The translations under genes and the position numbers were made by a program. The notes under the pieces were generated by a model that saw only the letters and a program-made list of their open reading frames with translations, was not told the DNA's origin and did not search any database. Shown piece after piece: positions 51,658-60,407 of a stretch of DNA of 64,000 bases. Location: contig NZ_FNUJ01000015.1 in the NCBI RefSeq assembly GCF_900107925.1, positions 1-64,000 on the forward strand, read 5' to 3'. Origin of the DNA: Amycolatopsis pretoriensis (lineage in GTDB: Bacteria > Actinomycetota > Actinomycetes > Mycobacteriales > Pseudonocardiaceae). Position 1 is the stretch's first letter, and every line of letters begins with the position of its first letter.

Positions 51658-51683
51658 AAAACCTCAGCTATAGTAGAGGTTTT
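51658..51683 (+). promoter_or_regulatory. Operator-like inverted repeat around the -10 box of the exporter gene
   Basis: AAAACCTC-N10-GAGGTTTT, with TATAGT (51669-51674) inside the spacer. A protein bound to the arms would mask the -10 box. The ABC exporter ATG follows at 51701, with GGGGG nearby as ribosome site. Confidence 0.6.
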
Positions 51684-51700
51684 GAGACTGGGGGTTCCCC

Positions 51701-53572
51701 ATGGACAACACCTGGGCGCTGCTGAGCTCGGCGATGCGCGCCAACGACGTGCCGAAGGGGCTGAGCCGCGGCACGCTGAAACGGGTCGCGCGGTTCGCCC
51801 GGCCGCACTGGCGGCGGCTGCTGGCCTTCCTCGTGCTGACGGTGATCTCGGCGGTCCTCGCGGTGACGACGCCGGTGCTGGCGGGCAAGGTGGTCGACGC
51901 GATCGTCGGCGGGCGTGACCTGCCCCTGGTCGTCTGGCTGGCCGTCGTCATCGCGGCGCTGGCGATCGCCGACGCCGGGTTCGGCCTGGTCGAGCGCTGG
52001 CAGTCCGCGCGCATCGGCGAAGGCATCATCTTCGACCTGCGCCGCGCGGTGTTCGAGCACGTGCAGCGGATGCCGATCGCGTTCTTCACCCGCACCCGCA
52101 CCGGCGCGCTGGTCTCCCGGCTGAACAACGACGTCATCGGCGCGCAGCGGACGTTCACCGCGACGCTGTCCGGCCTGGTCACCAACACGATCCAGCTGGC
52201 GCTGTCGCTCGCGGTCATGCTGACGCTGTCGTGGCAGGTCACGGTGCTCGCGTTGGTGCTGCTGCCGATCTTCGTGCTGCCGGCGCGCCGGCTCGGCCGC
52301 CGGATGGCCGGGCTGCAGCGCGAGGCCGCGAACCTCAACGCGGGCATGACGACGCAGATGACCGAGCGGTTCTCCGCGCCGGGCGCGACCCTGGTGAAGC
52401 TGTTCGGCCGGCCGGTGCAGGAGGCGGACGACTTCGCGCTGCGGGCCGGGCGCGTGCGGGACATCGGCGTGCGGACCGCGATGCTGACCCGCTGGTTCAT
52501 GACCAGCCTGACCCTGGTTTCCGCGCTGGCGCAGGCGCTCGTCTACGGCCTCGGCGGGTACCTCGCGCTGACCGGCAAGCTCGCGCCGGGCACGGTCGTC
52601 GCGCTGGCGCTGCTGCTGACCCGGCTCTACGCGCCGCTGACCGCGCTGGCGAACGTCCGCGTCGACGTCATGACGGCGCTGGTGTCCTTCGAGCGCGTCT
52701 TCGAGGTCCTGGACCTGGAACCGATGATCAAGGAGAAGCCGGGCGCGCGGGCGCTGTCCGCGTCGGACGGCGTTTCGGTGGAGTTCTCCGACGTCCGGTT
52801 CGGCTACCCGGCGGCGGACCGGTACTCGCTGGCGTCGCTGGAAGACGTCGCCACGCTCGACCACCGCGGCGGCGACGAAGTGCTGCACGGCATCTCGTTC
52901 CGCGCCGAGCCGGGGGAGATGGTCGCGCTGGTCGGGTCGTCGGGCGCGGGGAAGTCGACGATCGCGTCGCTGCTGCCCCGGCTGTACGACGTCGACTCCG
53001 GCTCGGTGCGGCTGTCCGATGTGGACGTCCGGGAGCTGAGTTTCGCTTCGCTGCGGGAAACCGTCGGCGTCGTGACGCAGGACGGCCACCTCTTCCACGA
53101 CACGATCCGCGCCAACCTCGCCTACGCGCGTCCGGGTGCCACGGACGACGAGATCTGGGAGGCGCTGGAGCGGGCGCGGCTCGGCGAGCTGGCGCGGTCG
53201 CTGCCCGACGGCCTCGACACGACGGTGGGGGAGCGCGGCTACCGCCTGTCGGGCGGCGAACGCCAGCGGCTGACGATCGCGCGGCTGCTGCTGGCGCAGC
53301 CGAAGGTGGTCATCCTGGACGAGGCGACGGCCCACCTGGACTCGGAGTCCGAGGCGGCGGTGGGTGAAGCGTTGACCCACGCGCTGGCGGGCCGGACGGC
53401 GCTAGTCATCGCGCACCGGTTGTCGACGGTGCGGGCGGCGGACCGGATCCTGGTGCTGGAGCACGGGGAGATCGTCGAGAGCGGAACGCACGACGAGCTG
53501 CTGGCCGCCGGTGGCCGGTACGCGACCTTGCACGCGACGCAGTTCGCGGAGGAGGAGCCCGCGGTGGCATGA
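51701..53572 (+). CDS. ABC exporter with fused TM and ATPase domains
   Basis: 623 aa half-transporter. Six TM helices in residues about 25-320 with the intracellular coupling stretches (RRAVFEHVQRMPIAFFTRTRTG), then an ATPase domain: Walker A GSSGAGKST (near 412), signature LSGGERQRL and Walker B VVILDEATAHLD, and the switch His in VIAHRLSTV. Likely exports lipophilic drugs or lipids as a homodimer. The DSESE variant after Walker B is normal. An insertion of about 20 residues precedes Walker A (SLASLEDVATLDHRGG). Confidence 0.93.
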   Translation: MDNTWALLSSAMRANDVPKGLSRGTLKRVARFARPHWRRLLAFLVLTVISAVLAVTTPVLAGKVVDAIVGGRDLPLVVWLAVVIAALAIADAGFGLVERWQSARIGEGIIFDLRRAVFEHVQRMPIAFFTRTRTGALVSRLNNDVIGAQRTFTATLSGLVTNTIQLALSLAVMLTLSWQVTVLALVLLPIFVLPARRLGRRMAGLQREAANLNAGMTTQMTERFSAPGATLVKLFGRPVQEADDFALRAGRVRDIGVRTAMLTRWFMTSLTLVSALAQALVYGLGGYLALTGKLAPGTVVALALLLTRLYAPLTALANVRVDVMTALVSFERVFEVLDLEPMIKEKPGARALSASDGVSVEFSDVRFGYPAADRYSLASLEDVATLDHRGGDEVLHGISFRAEPGEMVALVGSSGAGKSTIASLLPRLYDVDSGSVRLSDVDVRELSFASLRETVGVVTQDGHLFHDTIRANLAYARPGATDDEIWEALERARLGELARSLPDGLDTTVGERGYRLSGGERQRLTIARLLLAQPKVVILDEATAHLDSESEAAVGEALTHALAGRTALVIAHRLSTVRAADRILVLEHGEIVESGTHDELLAAGGRYATLHATQFAEEEPAVA

Positions 53573-53574
53573 CC

Positions 53575-53657
53575 GGGCTGAAGGGCACCTTCGGCACGTG
53601 TGGTGCGCTGAAGGGCACCTTCGGCGCATCACATGCACTGAAGGTGCCCTTCAGCCC
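53575..53657. repeat. Related hairpin repeat C, with different stem sequence
   Basis: Two direct copies of GCTGAAGGGCACCTTCGGC (53577 and 53607, 30-bp period) and one inverted copy (53640-53657); GGGCTGAAGGGCACCTTC pairs perfectly with the inverted arm over 18 bp. Layout (direct, direct, inverted) and the apical bases CCTTCGGYGCRTCA match copies A and B, but the stem sequence differs. It lies between the converging exporter and beta-lactamase-fold genes. Confidence 0.8.
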
Positions 53658-53662
53658 GTCGG

Positions 53663-54829
53663 TCACCGGGTCTGGGTGTCCAGGCTTTCGTAGACCGCGT
53701 TGACCAGCGCCATCTTGCGCGGGTCGTCGCGGATCAGCGGGCCCAGCTGGTTGAGCGTGTAGCCGAACGAAATGCCGTTCTCCGGGTCCGCGCCGCCGGT
53801 CGAGCCGCCCAGGCCGTCGTGGCCGAAGGCCGCCGGGTTCGGGCCGAAACCGCGGGCATCGCTGCCCAGGTAGAACCCCAGGCCCCACTCGTTCGGCAGG
53901 CCGAGCACCGCGTCGATCTCCTTGCCCTGGCTCTCCCGCGCCTTCGCGAGAGTCGGCGCGGACAGGAGACCGCCGGTCGCCAGTGCCCCGTAGATCGTGG
54001 CGATCGCGCGGGCCGTGCCGTGGCCGTTCAACGCCGGCATCACCGCGCGGCGGAACGCCGGCTCGTTCGCGTGGTGGCCCGCCAGCTGCGGGTTGGTCAG
54101 CGCGGCCTGGGCGACCGGGCCCGCCGCGGCGAACGCCGTGGCCAGCGCGTTCGCCATCTCCTCGGTCATGACCGGGTCGACGAGCGTCGCGCAGCGGTCC
54201 AGGTCGGCGTCCGACGCCAGGCCGATCGAGAAGTCCGCGCCCAGCGGCCCGGCGACCTGTTCGGCGAAGAACTCGCGGATGCTCTGCCCGGCGATCCGCC
54301 GGACGACCTCGCCGACGAGCCAGCCGTAGGCCAGCGCGTGGTAGCCGCCCGCGGAACCGGGCACGTACAACGGTTCCTGCGCCGCCAGCAGCGACGTCAT
54401 GAGGTCCCAGTCGTAGAGCTCCTCGACCCGCACGGGCCGGTCCAGGCCGATCCCGGGCACGCCGGAGCGGTGCGTCAGCAGCCACCGCACGGGCACGTCC
54501 GCCTTGCCCGCCGCGGCGAACTCCGGCCAGTACTTCGCGACCGGCGTGTCGACGTCCAGCTCGCCGGCGTCGACCAGCTTGTGCGCGCAGATCGCGGTCA
54601 TGCCCTTGGTCGTCGACCAGACGTTGGCGAGCGTGTCCGGCCGCCACTGCGCGGCCCGGTCGGGGCCGGACCAGCCACCCCACAGGTCCACCACGACTTC
54701 GCCGTCGCGGAGGGCGGTGAACGCCGCGCCCAGCTCACCGCGTTCGCGGAAGTTCGCTTCGAAGGCTTCGCGCACCGGCTCGAACCCGGGAGCGCACTCG
54801 CCCTGCACCGTCGCCGTGGCACCGTCCAC
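53663..54829 (-). CDS. Serine beta-lactamase-fold hydrolase (class C/EstB type)
   Basis: 388 aa. The catalytic SxxK reads STTK (near residue 72), the second-site Tyr is in GGYHALAYGWLVG and a KTG-like GGADPEN segment lies near the C-terminus (FGHDGLGGSTGG). No signal peptide, so it is probably a cytosolic esterase/lactone hydrolase and not a resistance lactamase. GTG 54829 with GAGGAGG upstream. A TetR-type palindrome precedes the gene. Confidence 0.88.
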   Translation of the reverse strand: MDGATATVQGECAPGFEPVREAFEANFRERGELGAAFTALRDGEVVVDLWGGWSGPDRAAQWRPDTLANVWSTTKGMTAICAHKLVDAGELDVDTPVAKYWPEFAAAGKADVPVRWLLTHRSGVPGIGLDRPVRVEELYDWDLMTSLLAAQEPLYVPGSAGGYHALAYGWLVGEVVRRIAGQSIREFFAEQVAGPLGADFSIGLASDADLDRCATLVDPVMTEEMANALATAFAAAGPVAQAALTNPQLAGHHANEPAFRRAVMPALNGHGTARAIATIYGALATGGLLSAPTLAKARESQGKEIDAVLGLPNEWGLGFYLGSDARGFGPNPAAFGHDGLGGSTGGADPENGISFGYTLNQLGPLIRDDPRKMALVNAVYESLDTQTR

Positions 54830-54858
54830 CGGACCTCCTCGGGGAGCGACCGGTCCAC

Positions 54859-54872
54859 ACCGACCAGTCGGT
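54859..54872 (-). promoter_or_regulatory. TetR-type palindrome upstream of the hydrolase gene
   Basis: ACCGAC-CA-GTCGGT, a perfect 6+2+6 inverted repeat about 30 bp before GTG 54829. The pattern is that of many TetR-family operators in actinobacteria. No TetR gene is adjacent, so the regulator would act from elsewhere. Confidence 0.5.
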
Positions 54873-54889
54873 ATGGGGACGCTAAAGCG

Positions 54890-54931
54890 GGCCGGGCACG
54901 CCCGTCAAGGCGTGCCCGGCCGGTGCTTTTT
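54890..54931 (-). terminator. Terminator between the SIS and hydrolase genes
   Basis: GGCCGGGCACGCC and its complement, 13 bp, 6-nt loop, 22 bp beyond the SIS stop codon. On the plus strand a TTTTT run follows (54927-54931); on the minus strand only CTTTA. It works best as a plus-strand terminator but can protect both directions. Confidence 0.7.
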
Positions 54932-54943
54932 CACGAGATGGGG

Positions 54944-55678
54944 CTAGCGCAGCCGCGGCACGATCGCGCCGTACTTCTCGAGCAGCGCCGCGTTGGCCTC
55001 GTCGCCACCCTCCACATTGGAGCTGCGCCACAGCGGGACGTCGAGCCCCTCGGCCGTGCCGCGGTCGTAGACCTGCGCGAGCACGAGGTTCCAGAGGAAC
55101 GCGTTGACCACAGTGGACAGCGGCGCGGTGCGCGGCGCGTCCGGCGGGTAACTGGCGTCACCGGGGATAACCAGCGAGTCCAGCACCACGGTGCCCTGCT
55201 CCACCAGGTTGCTCGACGACCGCTTCGGCGCCGCCGCCACGCACGCCCGCGACGTGATCGCGATGACCGCCGCCCCGCGCTCGCGGGCCTCGATGCACAG
55301 CTCCACCGGGTACGGGTTCGACCCGGACGTCGAGAAGACCACCAGCACGTCGTCCGGCCCCGGGGCGCGCTCGGCCAGCACCTCGGCGGCCAGTCCGGTG
55401 CGCCGCTCGGTCTTCGTGCTGCTCACCGCGCCGTGCAGCGGGAGCAGGTCCGGGTGGTACAGCGGGTAGACGCACGCCAGGCCGCCGGCCCGGTAGAACG
55501 TCTCGGCGACGGCCGCCAGCGAGTGCCCGGCCCCGGCGGTATAGACCAGTGCGTCGGCCCGGATCACCCCCAGCACCAGGTCCGCCGCTTCGCGCACCGC
55601 CTCGGCGTTGGCCTGCTCGACGTCCGCCAGTTGCTTCGCGACGCTGCCCGAGATGTCCGTGGCGCTCACCACACCCAC
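54944..55678 (-). CDS. SIS-domain sugar-phosphate-binding protein
   Basis: 244 aa. Sugar isomerase (SIS) fold: VYTAGAGHSLAAVAETFYRAGG (about 44-65), VVFSTSGSNPYPVELCIEARERGAAVIAITS (Ser/Thr-rich phosphosugar loop near 112-142). Similar to the UPF0309 group without an additional DNA-binding domain. It may isomerise or bind a phosphosugar. Several GTG codons near 55678-55669 could be the start; the first is given. Confidence 0.85.
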   Translation of the reverse strand: MGVVSATDISGSVAKQLADVEQANAEAVREAADLVLGVIRADALVYTAGAGHSLAAVAETFYRAGGLACVYPLYHPDLLPLHGAVSSTKTERRTGLAAEVLAERAPGPDDVLVVFSTSGSNPYPVELCIEARERGAAVIAITSRACVAAAPKRSSSNLVEQGTVVLDSLVIPGDASYPPDAPRTAPLSTVVNAFLWNLVLAQVYDRGTAEGLDVPLWRSSNVEGGDEANAALLEKYGAIVPRLR

Positions 55679-55789
55679 CCTTCCGTAGGGGACCGGGCGC
55701 CGAATCTACCGTGAAGATGGTGGTGCGCGGTGGAATAGCCCGGTGGGCGGGCGGGGTTGACCCGGATGCGGGCGACGAGGAGGACGCGG

Positions 55790-56482
55790 GTGAGCGAAGC
55801 GGAACCGGCGGTGTCGGTGTGGCCGGCGCGCGGGCGGACCGAAGCGGTCGTGCTCGTGCTGCACGGCGGCGCCGAACGCGGCACCGGTAGCGTGCCGCCC
55901 TGGAAGCTCGCCTTCCTGCGGATGGTGCCCATCGCGCGCGCCCTGCACCGGGCCGGGCGCGGGCACGGCGTCGAGGTGCGGCTGCTGCGCAACCGCCGCT
56001 ACGGCTGGAACGCCCCCGCGATGGACCCCCTCGACGACGCCCGCTGGGCCCTCGAGCGCATCCACGCCGACCACCCCGGCCTGCCGGTCGTGCTGGTCGG
56101 CCACTCCATGGGCGCCCGGGTGGCGCTGCGCGTGGCCGGCGACAGTGCCGTGCGCGGGGTCTGCGCGCTGGCGCCGTGGACGCCGCGGGGCGAGCCGGTC
56201 GACGGGGTCGCCGGTCGGGCGGTGCTCATCGTGCACGGCACCCGCGACCGGATGACCAGCCCGGTGGAGTCGCACGCCTTCGCGGAACGCGCAGAGGGCG
56301 TCGCCGCTCGCGTCGCCCGGTTCGAGATCGCGAACGAAGGCCACGCGATGCTCCGCCGGTCGTCCGTCTGGACCCGGCTCACGATTGCTTTCACACTGGA
56401 AGTGCTCGCCGGGAACGCCGGTGCGGAGCTCCGCGGCGCGTGGGCCGCGCCGGGGCCCGAGCGCCTGCGGATACCCGTGTGA
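55790..56482 (+). CDS. Alpha/beta-hydrolase fold protein
   Basis: 230 aa from GTG 55790, with GGAGGA upstream. Nucleophile elbow GHSMGARVAL (Ser near 105), an oxyanion-type VLVLHGGAERG, the acid Asp in HGTRDRMTSP and His in NEGHAMLRR complete the catalytic triad in order. Likely a small esterase or thioesterase in the cytosol. No membrane segment. It precedes the cyclopropane synthase gene by 95 bp on the same strand. Confidence 0.87.
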   Translation: MSEAEPAVSVWPARGRTEAVVLVLHGGAERGTGSVPPWKLAFLRMVPIARALHRAGRGHGVEVRLLRNRRYGWNAPAMDPLDDARWALERIHADHPGLPVVLVGHSMGARVALRVAGDSAVRGVCALAPWTPRGEPVDGVAGRAVLIVHGTRDRMTSPVESHAFAERAEGVAARVARFEIANEGHAMLRRSSVWTRLTIAFTLEVLAGNAGAELRGAWAAPGPERLRIPV

Positions 56483-56576
56483 AAAGGCCCCGAACAGGGC
56501 ATTCGGCGAAGCGCGCCGCGGGGGTGCGGCGATTAGGATCGATCACCGGCGCACCTGGCCGGCCGGAGGGAGAACC

Positions 56577-57824
56577 GTGACCACCTCGAGTGTTGACCGT
56601 GCTCGGGAGATTCCCGACGAGTCCCGCTGGCCGGGCCTGGCCGCCCCGCCGCACTCGGCGCTGCGCGCGCGGATCGCCGCCACGTTGTTCCGCCGCGCGG
56701 TCCGCCCGCTCGATCTGCGGGTGACGTTTCCGGACGGCACGGTGCTCGGCGCCGGCGGGCCGGAATCGCCCGAAATGCGCATTCTGCGTCCCGAAGCGTT
56801 CTTCCACCGCCTCGGCGTCGACGCCAAGATCGGCTTCGGCGAGTCCTACATGGCCGGTGACTGGACTGCGTCCGACCTCGCCGAGGTGCTGACGCCGTTC
56901 GCCGAGCGGATGGCGACCCTGGTGCCGCCGGTGCTGCAGAAGTTCCGGAAGATCGCGGAGCGCACGCAGCCGCCGTCCGAGGCGAACACCCTCGAAGGCG
57001 CGCGGGCCAACATCCACCGGCACTACGACCTGTCGAACGACCTTTTCGGCGCCTTCCTCGACGAGTCGATGATGTACTCCTCGGCGCTGTTCGGCCCGGG
57101 CGACGACCTGACCGGGGCCCAGCACCGCAAGATCGACAGCGTGCTGGACTACGCCGGCGTCCGCGAGGGCAGCGAGGTCCTCGAAATCGGTACCGGATGG
57201 GGTGAACTCGCGATCCGCGCGGCCGCCCGCGGCGCGCACGTGACGTCACTGACCATTTCGGAGGAACAGCGCGCGCTGGCGACCGAGCGCATCGCGGCGG
57301 CCGGGTTCTCCGACCGCGTCGACGTGAAGCTGTGCGACTACCGCGAGTCGAGCGGTCAGTACGACGCCGTGGTCAGCGTCGAGATGATCGAGGCCGTCGG
57401 CGCGTCCTACTGGCCGGCGTTCTACGCCACGATCGGGGACCGGCTGCGCCCCGGCGGGCGGTTCGGCCTGCAGGCCATCACGATGGACCACGACCGGATG
57501 CTGGCGGCTTCGCGCGCCTACACCTGGATCCACAAGTACATCTTCCCCGGCGGCATCATCCCGTCGGTGCGCTCGGTCGAGGAGGGCGTCAAGGCGAACA
57601 CCCGGCTCAAGCTGGCCGGGATGCGCGAGTTCGGCCAAGACTACGCGCGCACGTTACGGTTGTGGCGCGAACGGTTCCTGCACCGCTGGGCCGACATCGC
57701 CGGGTTCGGGTTCGACGACGTCTTCCGCCGGATGTGGGAGTTCTACCTGGCCTATTCGGAGGCCGGGTTCCGCTCCGGGTACCTCAAGGTCCACCAGTTC
57801 GGCTACGAGGCGACCGGCAAGTAA
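56577..57824 (+). CDS. Cyclopropane-fatty-acid synthase family methyltransferase
   Basis: 415 aa from GTG 56577 (GGAGGG upstream). N-terminal lipid-binding region (ESPEMRILRPEAFFHRLGVDAKIGFGESYMAGDW, typical of CFA enzymes), then the SAM domain with VLEIGTGWGELAIRAA, SVEMIEAVGASYW and HKYIFPGGIIPSV. It methylates/cyclopropanates unsaturated acyl chains of membrane phospholipids. A membrane desaturase elsewhere in the window could supply its unsaturated substrate. Confidence 0.92.
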   Translation: MTTSSVDRAREIPDESRWPGLAAPPHSALRARIAATLFRRAVRPLDLRVTFPDGTVLGAGGPESPEMRILRPEAFFHRLGVDAKIGFGESYMAGDWTASDLAEVLTPFAERMATLVPPVLQKFRKIAERTQPPSEANTLEGARANIHRHYDLSNDLFGAFLDESMMYSSALFGPGDDLTGAQHRKIDSVLDYAGVREGSEVLEIGTGWGELAIRAAARGAHVTSLTISEEQRALATERIAAAGFSDRVDVKLCDYRESSGQYDAVVSVEMIEAVGASYWPAFYATIGDRLRPGGRFGLQAITMDHDRMLAASRAYTWIHKYIFPGGIIPSVRSVEEGVKANTRLKLAGMREFGQDYARTLRLWRERFLHRWADIAGFGFDDVFRRMWEFYLAYSEAGFRSGYLKVHQFGYEATGK

Positions 57825-57916
57825 CCCCGCCGGACAACCCGACCCGGTGCCGGGCGTCCTCCAGTAGAGGACGTGCGGTGTACTGACGACGACAGTTTTG
57901 TCCGGATCGGGATTGG

Positions 57917-59128
57917 GTGATGGTGATGACGTACCGTGGCGACGACGGCGGGCGCCGGATGCCGCCGCCCCGGCCCGGCGGGCGCCCCCGCGACCACCAG
58001 CGCGCGCAGATGATGCCGCTGCCCGGGCGCGGCCAGAGCCCGTACGACGAGCGCACCCGCCCCATGGGCACCCGCGAGGACGAGCGGCAGTACGCGCCGC
58101 CTCCGCCGCCGCGGCGTGACCCTCCGCGTCCGGACGAGGACTACCCGCCGTCGCGGCCGCCGCGCCGGCGTCGCCGCTGGAGCTTCGGCCGGATCCTGCT
58201 GACCCTGGTGCTGGTGTTCGTGGTGTTCCTCGCGGGCATCTGGGTCTACCTCGAGTTCTCCATCAAGCGCGTCGACGCGCTGACCGACTACTCCGGCCGC
58301 CCGGTCGCCGCGTCCGGCACCAACTGGCTGATCGTCGGTTCCGACAGCCGTGAAGGCCTCACCGCGGAAGACGAGGAGAGGCTGGCCACCGGCGACGTCG
58401 CCGCGGCCGGCGGCGGGCAGCGCACCGACACGATCATGGTCGCGCACATCCCGGACAACTCCACCAAGCCGACGCTGCTGTCGCTGCCGCGCGACTCCCA
58501 GGTGAAGATCCCGGGCCACGGCACGAACAAGATCAACGCGGCGTTCTCCCTCGGCGGCCCGACGCTGCTGGCGCAGACCGTCGAAGGCGCCACCGGGCTG
58601 CACATCGACCACTACGCGGAGATCGGCTTCGGCGGGTTCGCCAAGATCGTCGACGCGATCGGCGGCGTCGACATGTGCATCGACAAGGACATGAACGACA
58701 CGATGACCGGCATCAGCATCAAGGCCGGCTGCCAGTCGCTCGACGGCCGCTCGGCGCTGGGCTTCGTCCGCATGCGCCACAGCGACGCGACACCGCGGTC
58801 GGACCTCGACCGCGTCGCCAACCAGCGCAAGTTCATCGGCGCGCTGGTGAGCCAGATCGCGAGCCCGGGCACGCTGCTCAACCCGTTCCACTTCTTCCCG
58901 CTGCTGGGCTCCGGCCCGGACGCGCTGACGATGGACTCGGGCGACCACGTGCACAACCTCGCGGGCCTGGCGATCGCGATGCGCGGAATTTCTTCGGGCG
59001 GCGTGGTGACGACGACGGTCCCGGTCACGAACGGCTCGGCGGAGAACTGGGACGCGAAGAAGTCGAAGCAGCTGTTCGACGCGCTGAAGAACGACACGGA
59101 GATCCCGGACAGCGTCATCGTCAATTAA
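57917..59128 (+). CDS. LytR-CpsA-Psr (LCP) family cell-wall ligase
   Basis: About 400 aa; the start is ambiguous among GTG 57917, ATG 57920 and ATG 57926. A Pro/Arg-rich cytosolic part (about 85 residues) precedes one TM helix (ILLTLVLVFVVFLAGIWVYL) and the extracellular LCP domain: NWLIVGSDSREG, RTDTIMVAHIP, LSLPRDSQVKIPGHGTNKIN and RMRHSDATPRSDLDRVANQRKFIGAL. These enzymes attach secondary polymers such as arabinogalactan or teichoic acids to peptidoglycan. Confidence 0.93.
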   Translation: MMVMTYRGDDGGRRMPPPRPGGRPRDHQRAQMMPLPGRGQSPYDERTRPMGTREDERQYAPPPPPRRDPPRPDEDYPPSRPPRRRRRWSFGRILLTLVLVFVVFLAGIWVYLEFSIKRVDALTDYSGRPVAASGTNWLIVGSDSREGLTAEDEERLATGDVAAAGGGQRTDTIMVAHIPDNSTKPTLLSLPRDSQVKIPGHGTNKINAAFSLGGPTLLAQTVEGATGLHIDHYAEIGFGGFAKIVDAIGGVDMCIDKDMNDTMTGISIKAGCQSLDGRSALGFVRMRHSDATPRSDLDRVANQRKFIGALVSQIASPGTLLNPFHFFPLLGSGPDALTMDSGDHVHNLAGLAIAMRGISSGGVVTTTVPVTNGSAENWDAKKSKQLFDALKNDTEIPDSVIVN

Positions 59129-59168
59129 TTCGGGCGCGGTTTCGTTTCGGCCGGGGCACCATGGGGAC

Positions 59169-59702
59169 ATGGAGACCCCGGCCGAAACGTTCACCCGTGA
59201 CGAGTTTTCGCTGACCCGCTGGCAGTCCGCGGACTGTGCGGCCGTCGCGGCCGCGGTCGCGGGGTCCGGGGCGCACCTGGCCGACTGGGTCCCGTGGGCG
59301 ATGGACGGCTACACGGCGTCCGACGCGGCCGATTTCCTGCGGCTGACGCACGAGAACTGGGAGACCGGCCGGGCGTACGAGTGGGCGATCCGGGCCGGCG
59401 CGGCCTTGGCGGGCGGCGTGGGCGTGATGACCCGCGACGGCGGCGTCGAGATCGGCTATTGGCTGGCGCGGGAGTTCACCGGCCGCGGTCTGGTGACCCG
59501 CGCCGTCTCACTGCTGGTTTCGGACGTGTTCGCGCGCGGCGCCGGCTACGTCGAGATCAAGCACGACGAGGCGAACGTCCGAAGTGGAGCGATTCCGGCG
59601 CGGCTCGGGTTTTCCCTCGTGGGCAAGGAACCCCGCCCCGACGCCGTCCGGCCACCGTCGTGCGCGGGCACTCACCACGTCTGGCGATTGGAGCGGCCGT
59701 GA
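59169..59702 (+). CDS. GNAT acetyltransferase, first of a tandem pair
   Basis: 177 aa RimJ/RimL-type acetyltransferase. VEIGYWLAREFTGRGLVTRAV contains the acetyl-CoA-binding (Q/R)xxGxG/A-type loop (about 97-117), and AGYVEIKHDEANVRSGAIPARLGF is the typical substrate-side strand and helix. ATG 59169. Its stop overlaps the next start (GTGA), and the sequence is strikingly similar to the following gene over its whole length. Confidence 0.9.
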   Translation: METPAETFTRDEFSLTRWQSADCAAVAAAVAGSGAHLADWVPWAMDGYTASDAADFLRLTHENWETGRAYEWAIRAGAALAGGVGVMTRDGGVEIGYWLAREFTGRGLVTRAVSLLVSDVFARGAGYVEIKHDEANVRSGAIPARLGFSLVGKEPRPDAVRPPSCAGTHHVWRLERP

Positions 59703-60220
59703 AAGAGACCTACACCGGCGACGGCTTCACCCTGGCCCGCTGGCAATTCGCCGACGCGCCGGAACTCACCGCGACCGTCGCCGGGTCCCTCGATCACATC
59801 GGGGCCTGGATGATCTGGGCGGCCGACGGCTACACCGCCGAAAACAGCGCCGAATTCCTGCAACGCACCCGGAAGAACTGGGACAGCGGGGAAACGCACG
59901 ACTTCGCCCTCCGCGTCGACGGCTCGATCGCCGGCGGCATCGGCACGATGACCCGCGTGGGCGGGGTCGAGATCGGCTACTGGCTCGCGCGCGAGTTCAC
60001 CGGCCGCGGCCTGATCACCCGCGCGGCGCGGCTGCTCACCAAGGAGGCCTTCCGGCTCGGTGCGGGCTACGTCGAGATCAAGCACGACGAGCTGAACGTC
60101 CGAAGTGGAGCCGTGCCCGCTCGCCTCGGCTTCACGAAAGTGCGCGAGGAACGGGTCGAGGAGCCGCTCGCCCCGTCGTGCAAGGGCATCAACCACGTCT
60201 GGCGCTTGGAGAAGCCGTGA
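59699..60220 (+). CDS. GNAT acetyltransferase, second of a tandem pair
   Basis: 173 aa, paralogue of the preceding protein: VEIGYWLAREFTGRGLITRAA, AGYVEIKHDELNVRSGAVPARLGF and HVWRLEKP at the end are near identical, while the N-terminal substrate-side part (GAWMIWAADGYTAEN) differs more. This suggests an old tandem duplication, with divergence toward a different acceptor. GTG 59699, translationally coupled. Confidence 0.9.
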   Translation: MKETYTGDGFTLARWQFADAPELTATVAGSLDHIGAWMIWAADGYTAENSAEFLQRTRKNWDSGETHDFALRVDGSIAGGIGTMTRVGGVEIGYWLAREFTGRGLITRAARLLTKEAFRLGAGYVEIKHDELNVRSGAVPARLGFTKVREERVEEPLAPSCKGINHVWRLEKP

Positions 60221-60407
60221 ACCTGGGTTATGTGACCGAACCGGGGCACCGGTGGCTGTGCGAACGCCCGCGCGCCACCCGGCCCGCGAGACGCCGGCGC
60301 GCCGACGAGGCTCCCGCTTGGGCTCGCCGGTGCGACGGGCGTCGGCGTGGCGGGTGGCCGGCCGGCCCGCGGCTGCGCCGGCCGCCGCGGGTCTGGCCGC
60401 CCCGCCG

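Noticed and set aside
53663..54829. Antibiotic-resistance beta-lactamase
   Set aside because: SxxK is present, but there is no signal peptide and the sequence looks closer to EstB-type esterases; resistance is not supported.
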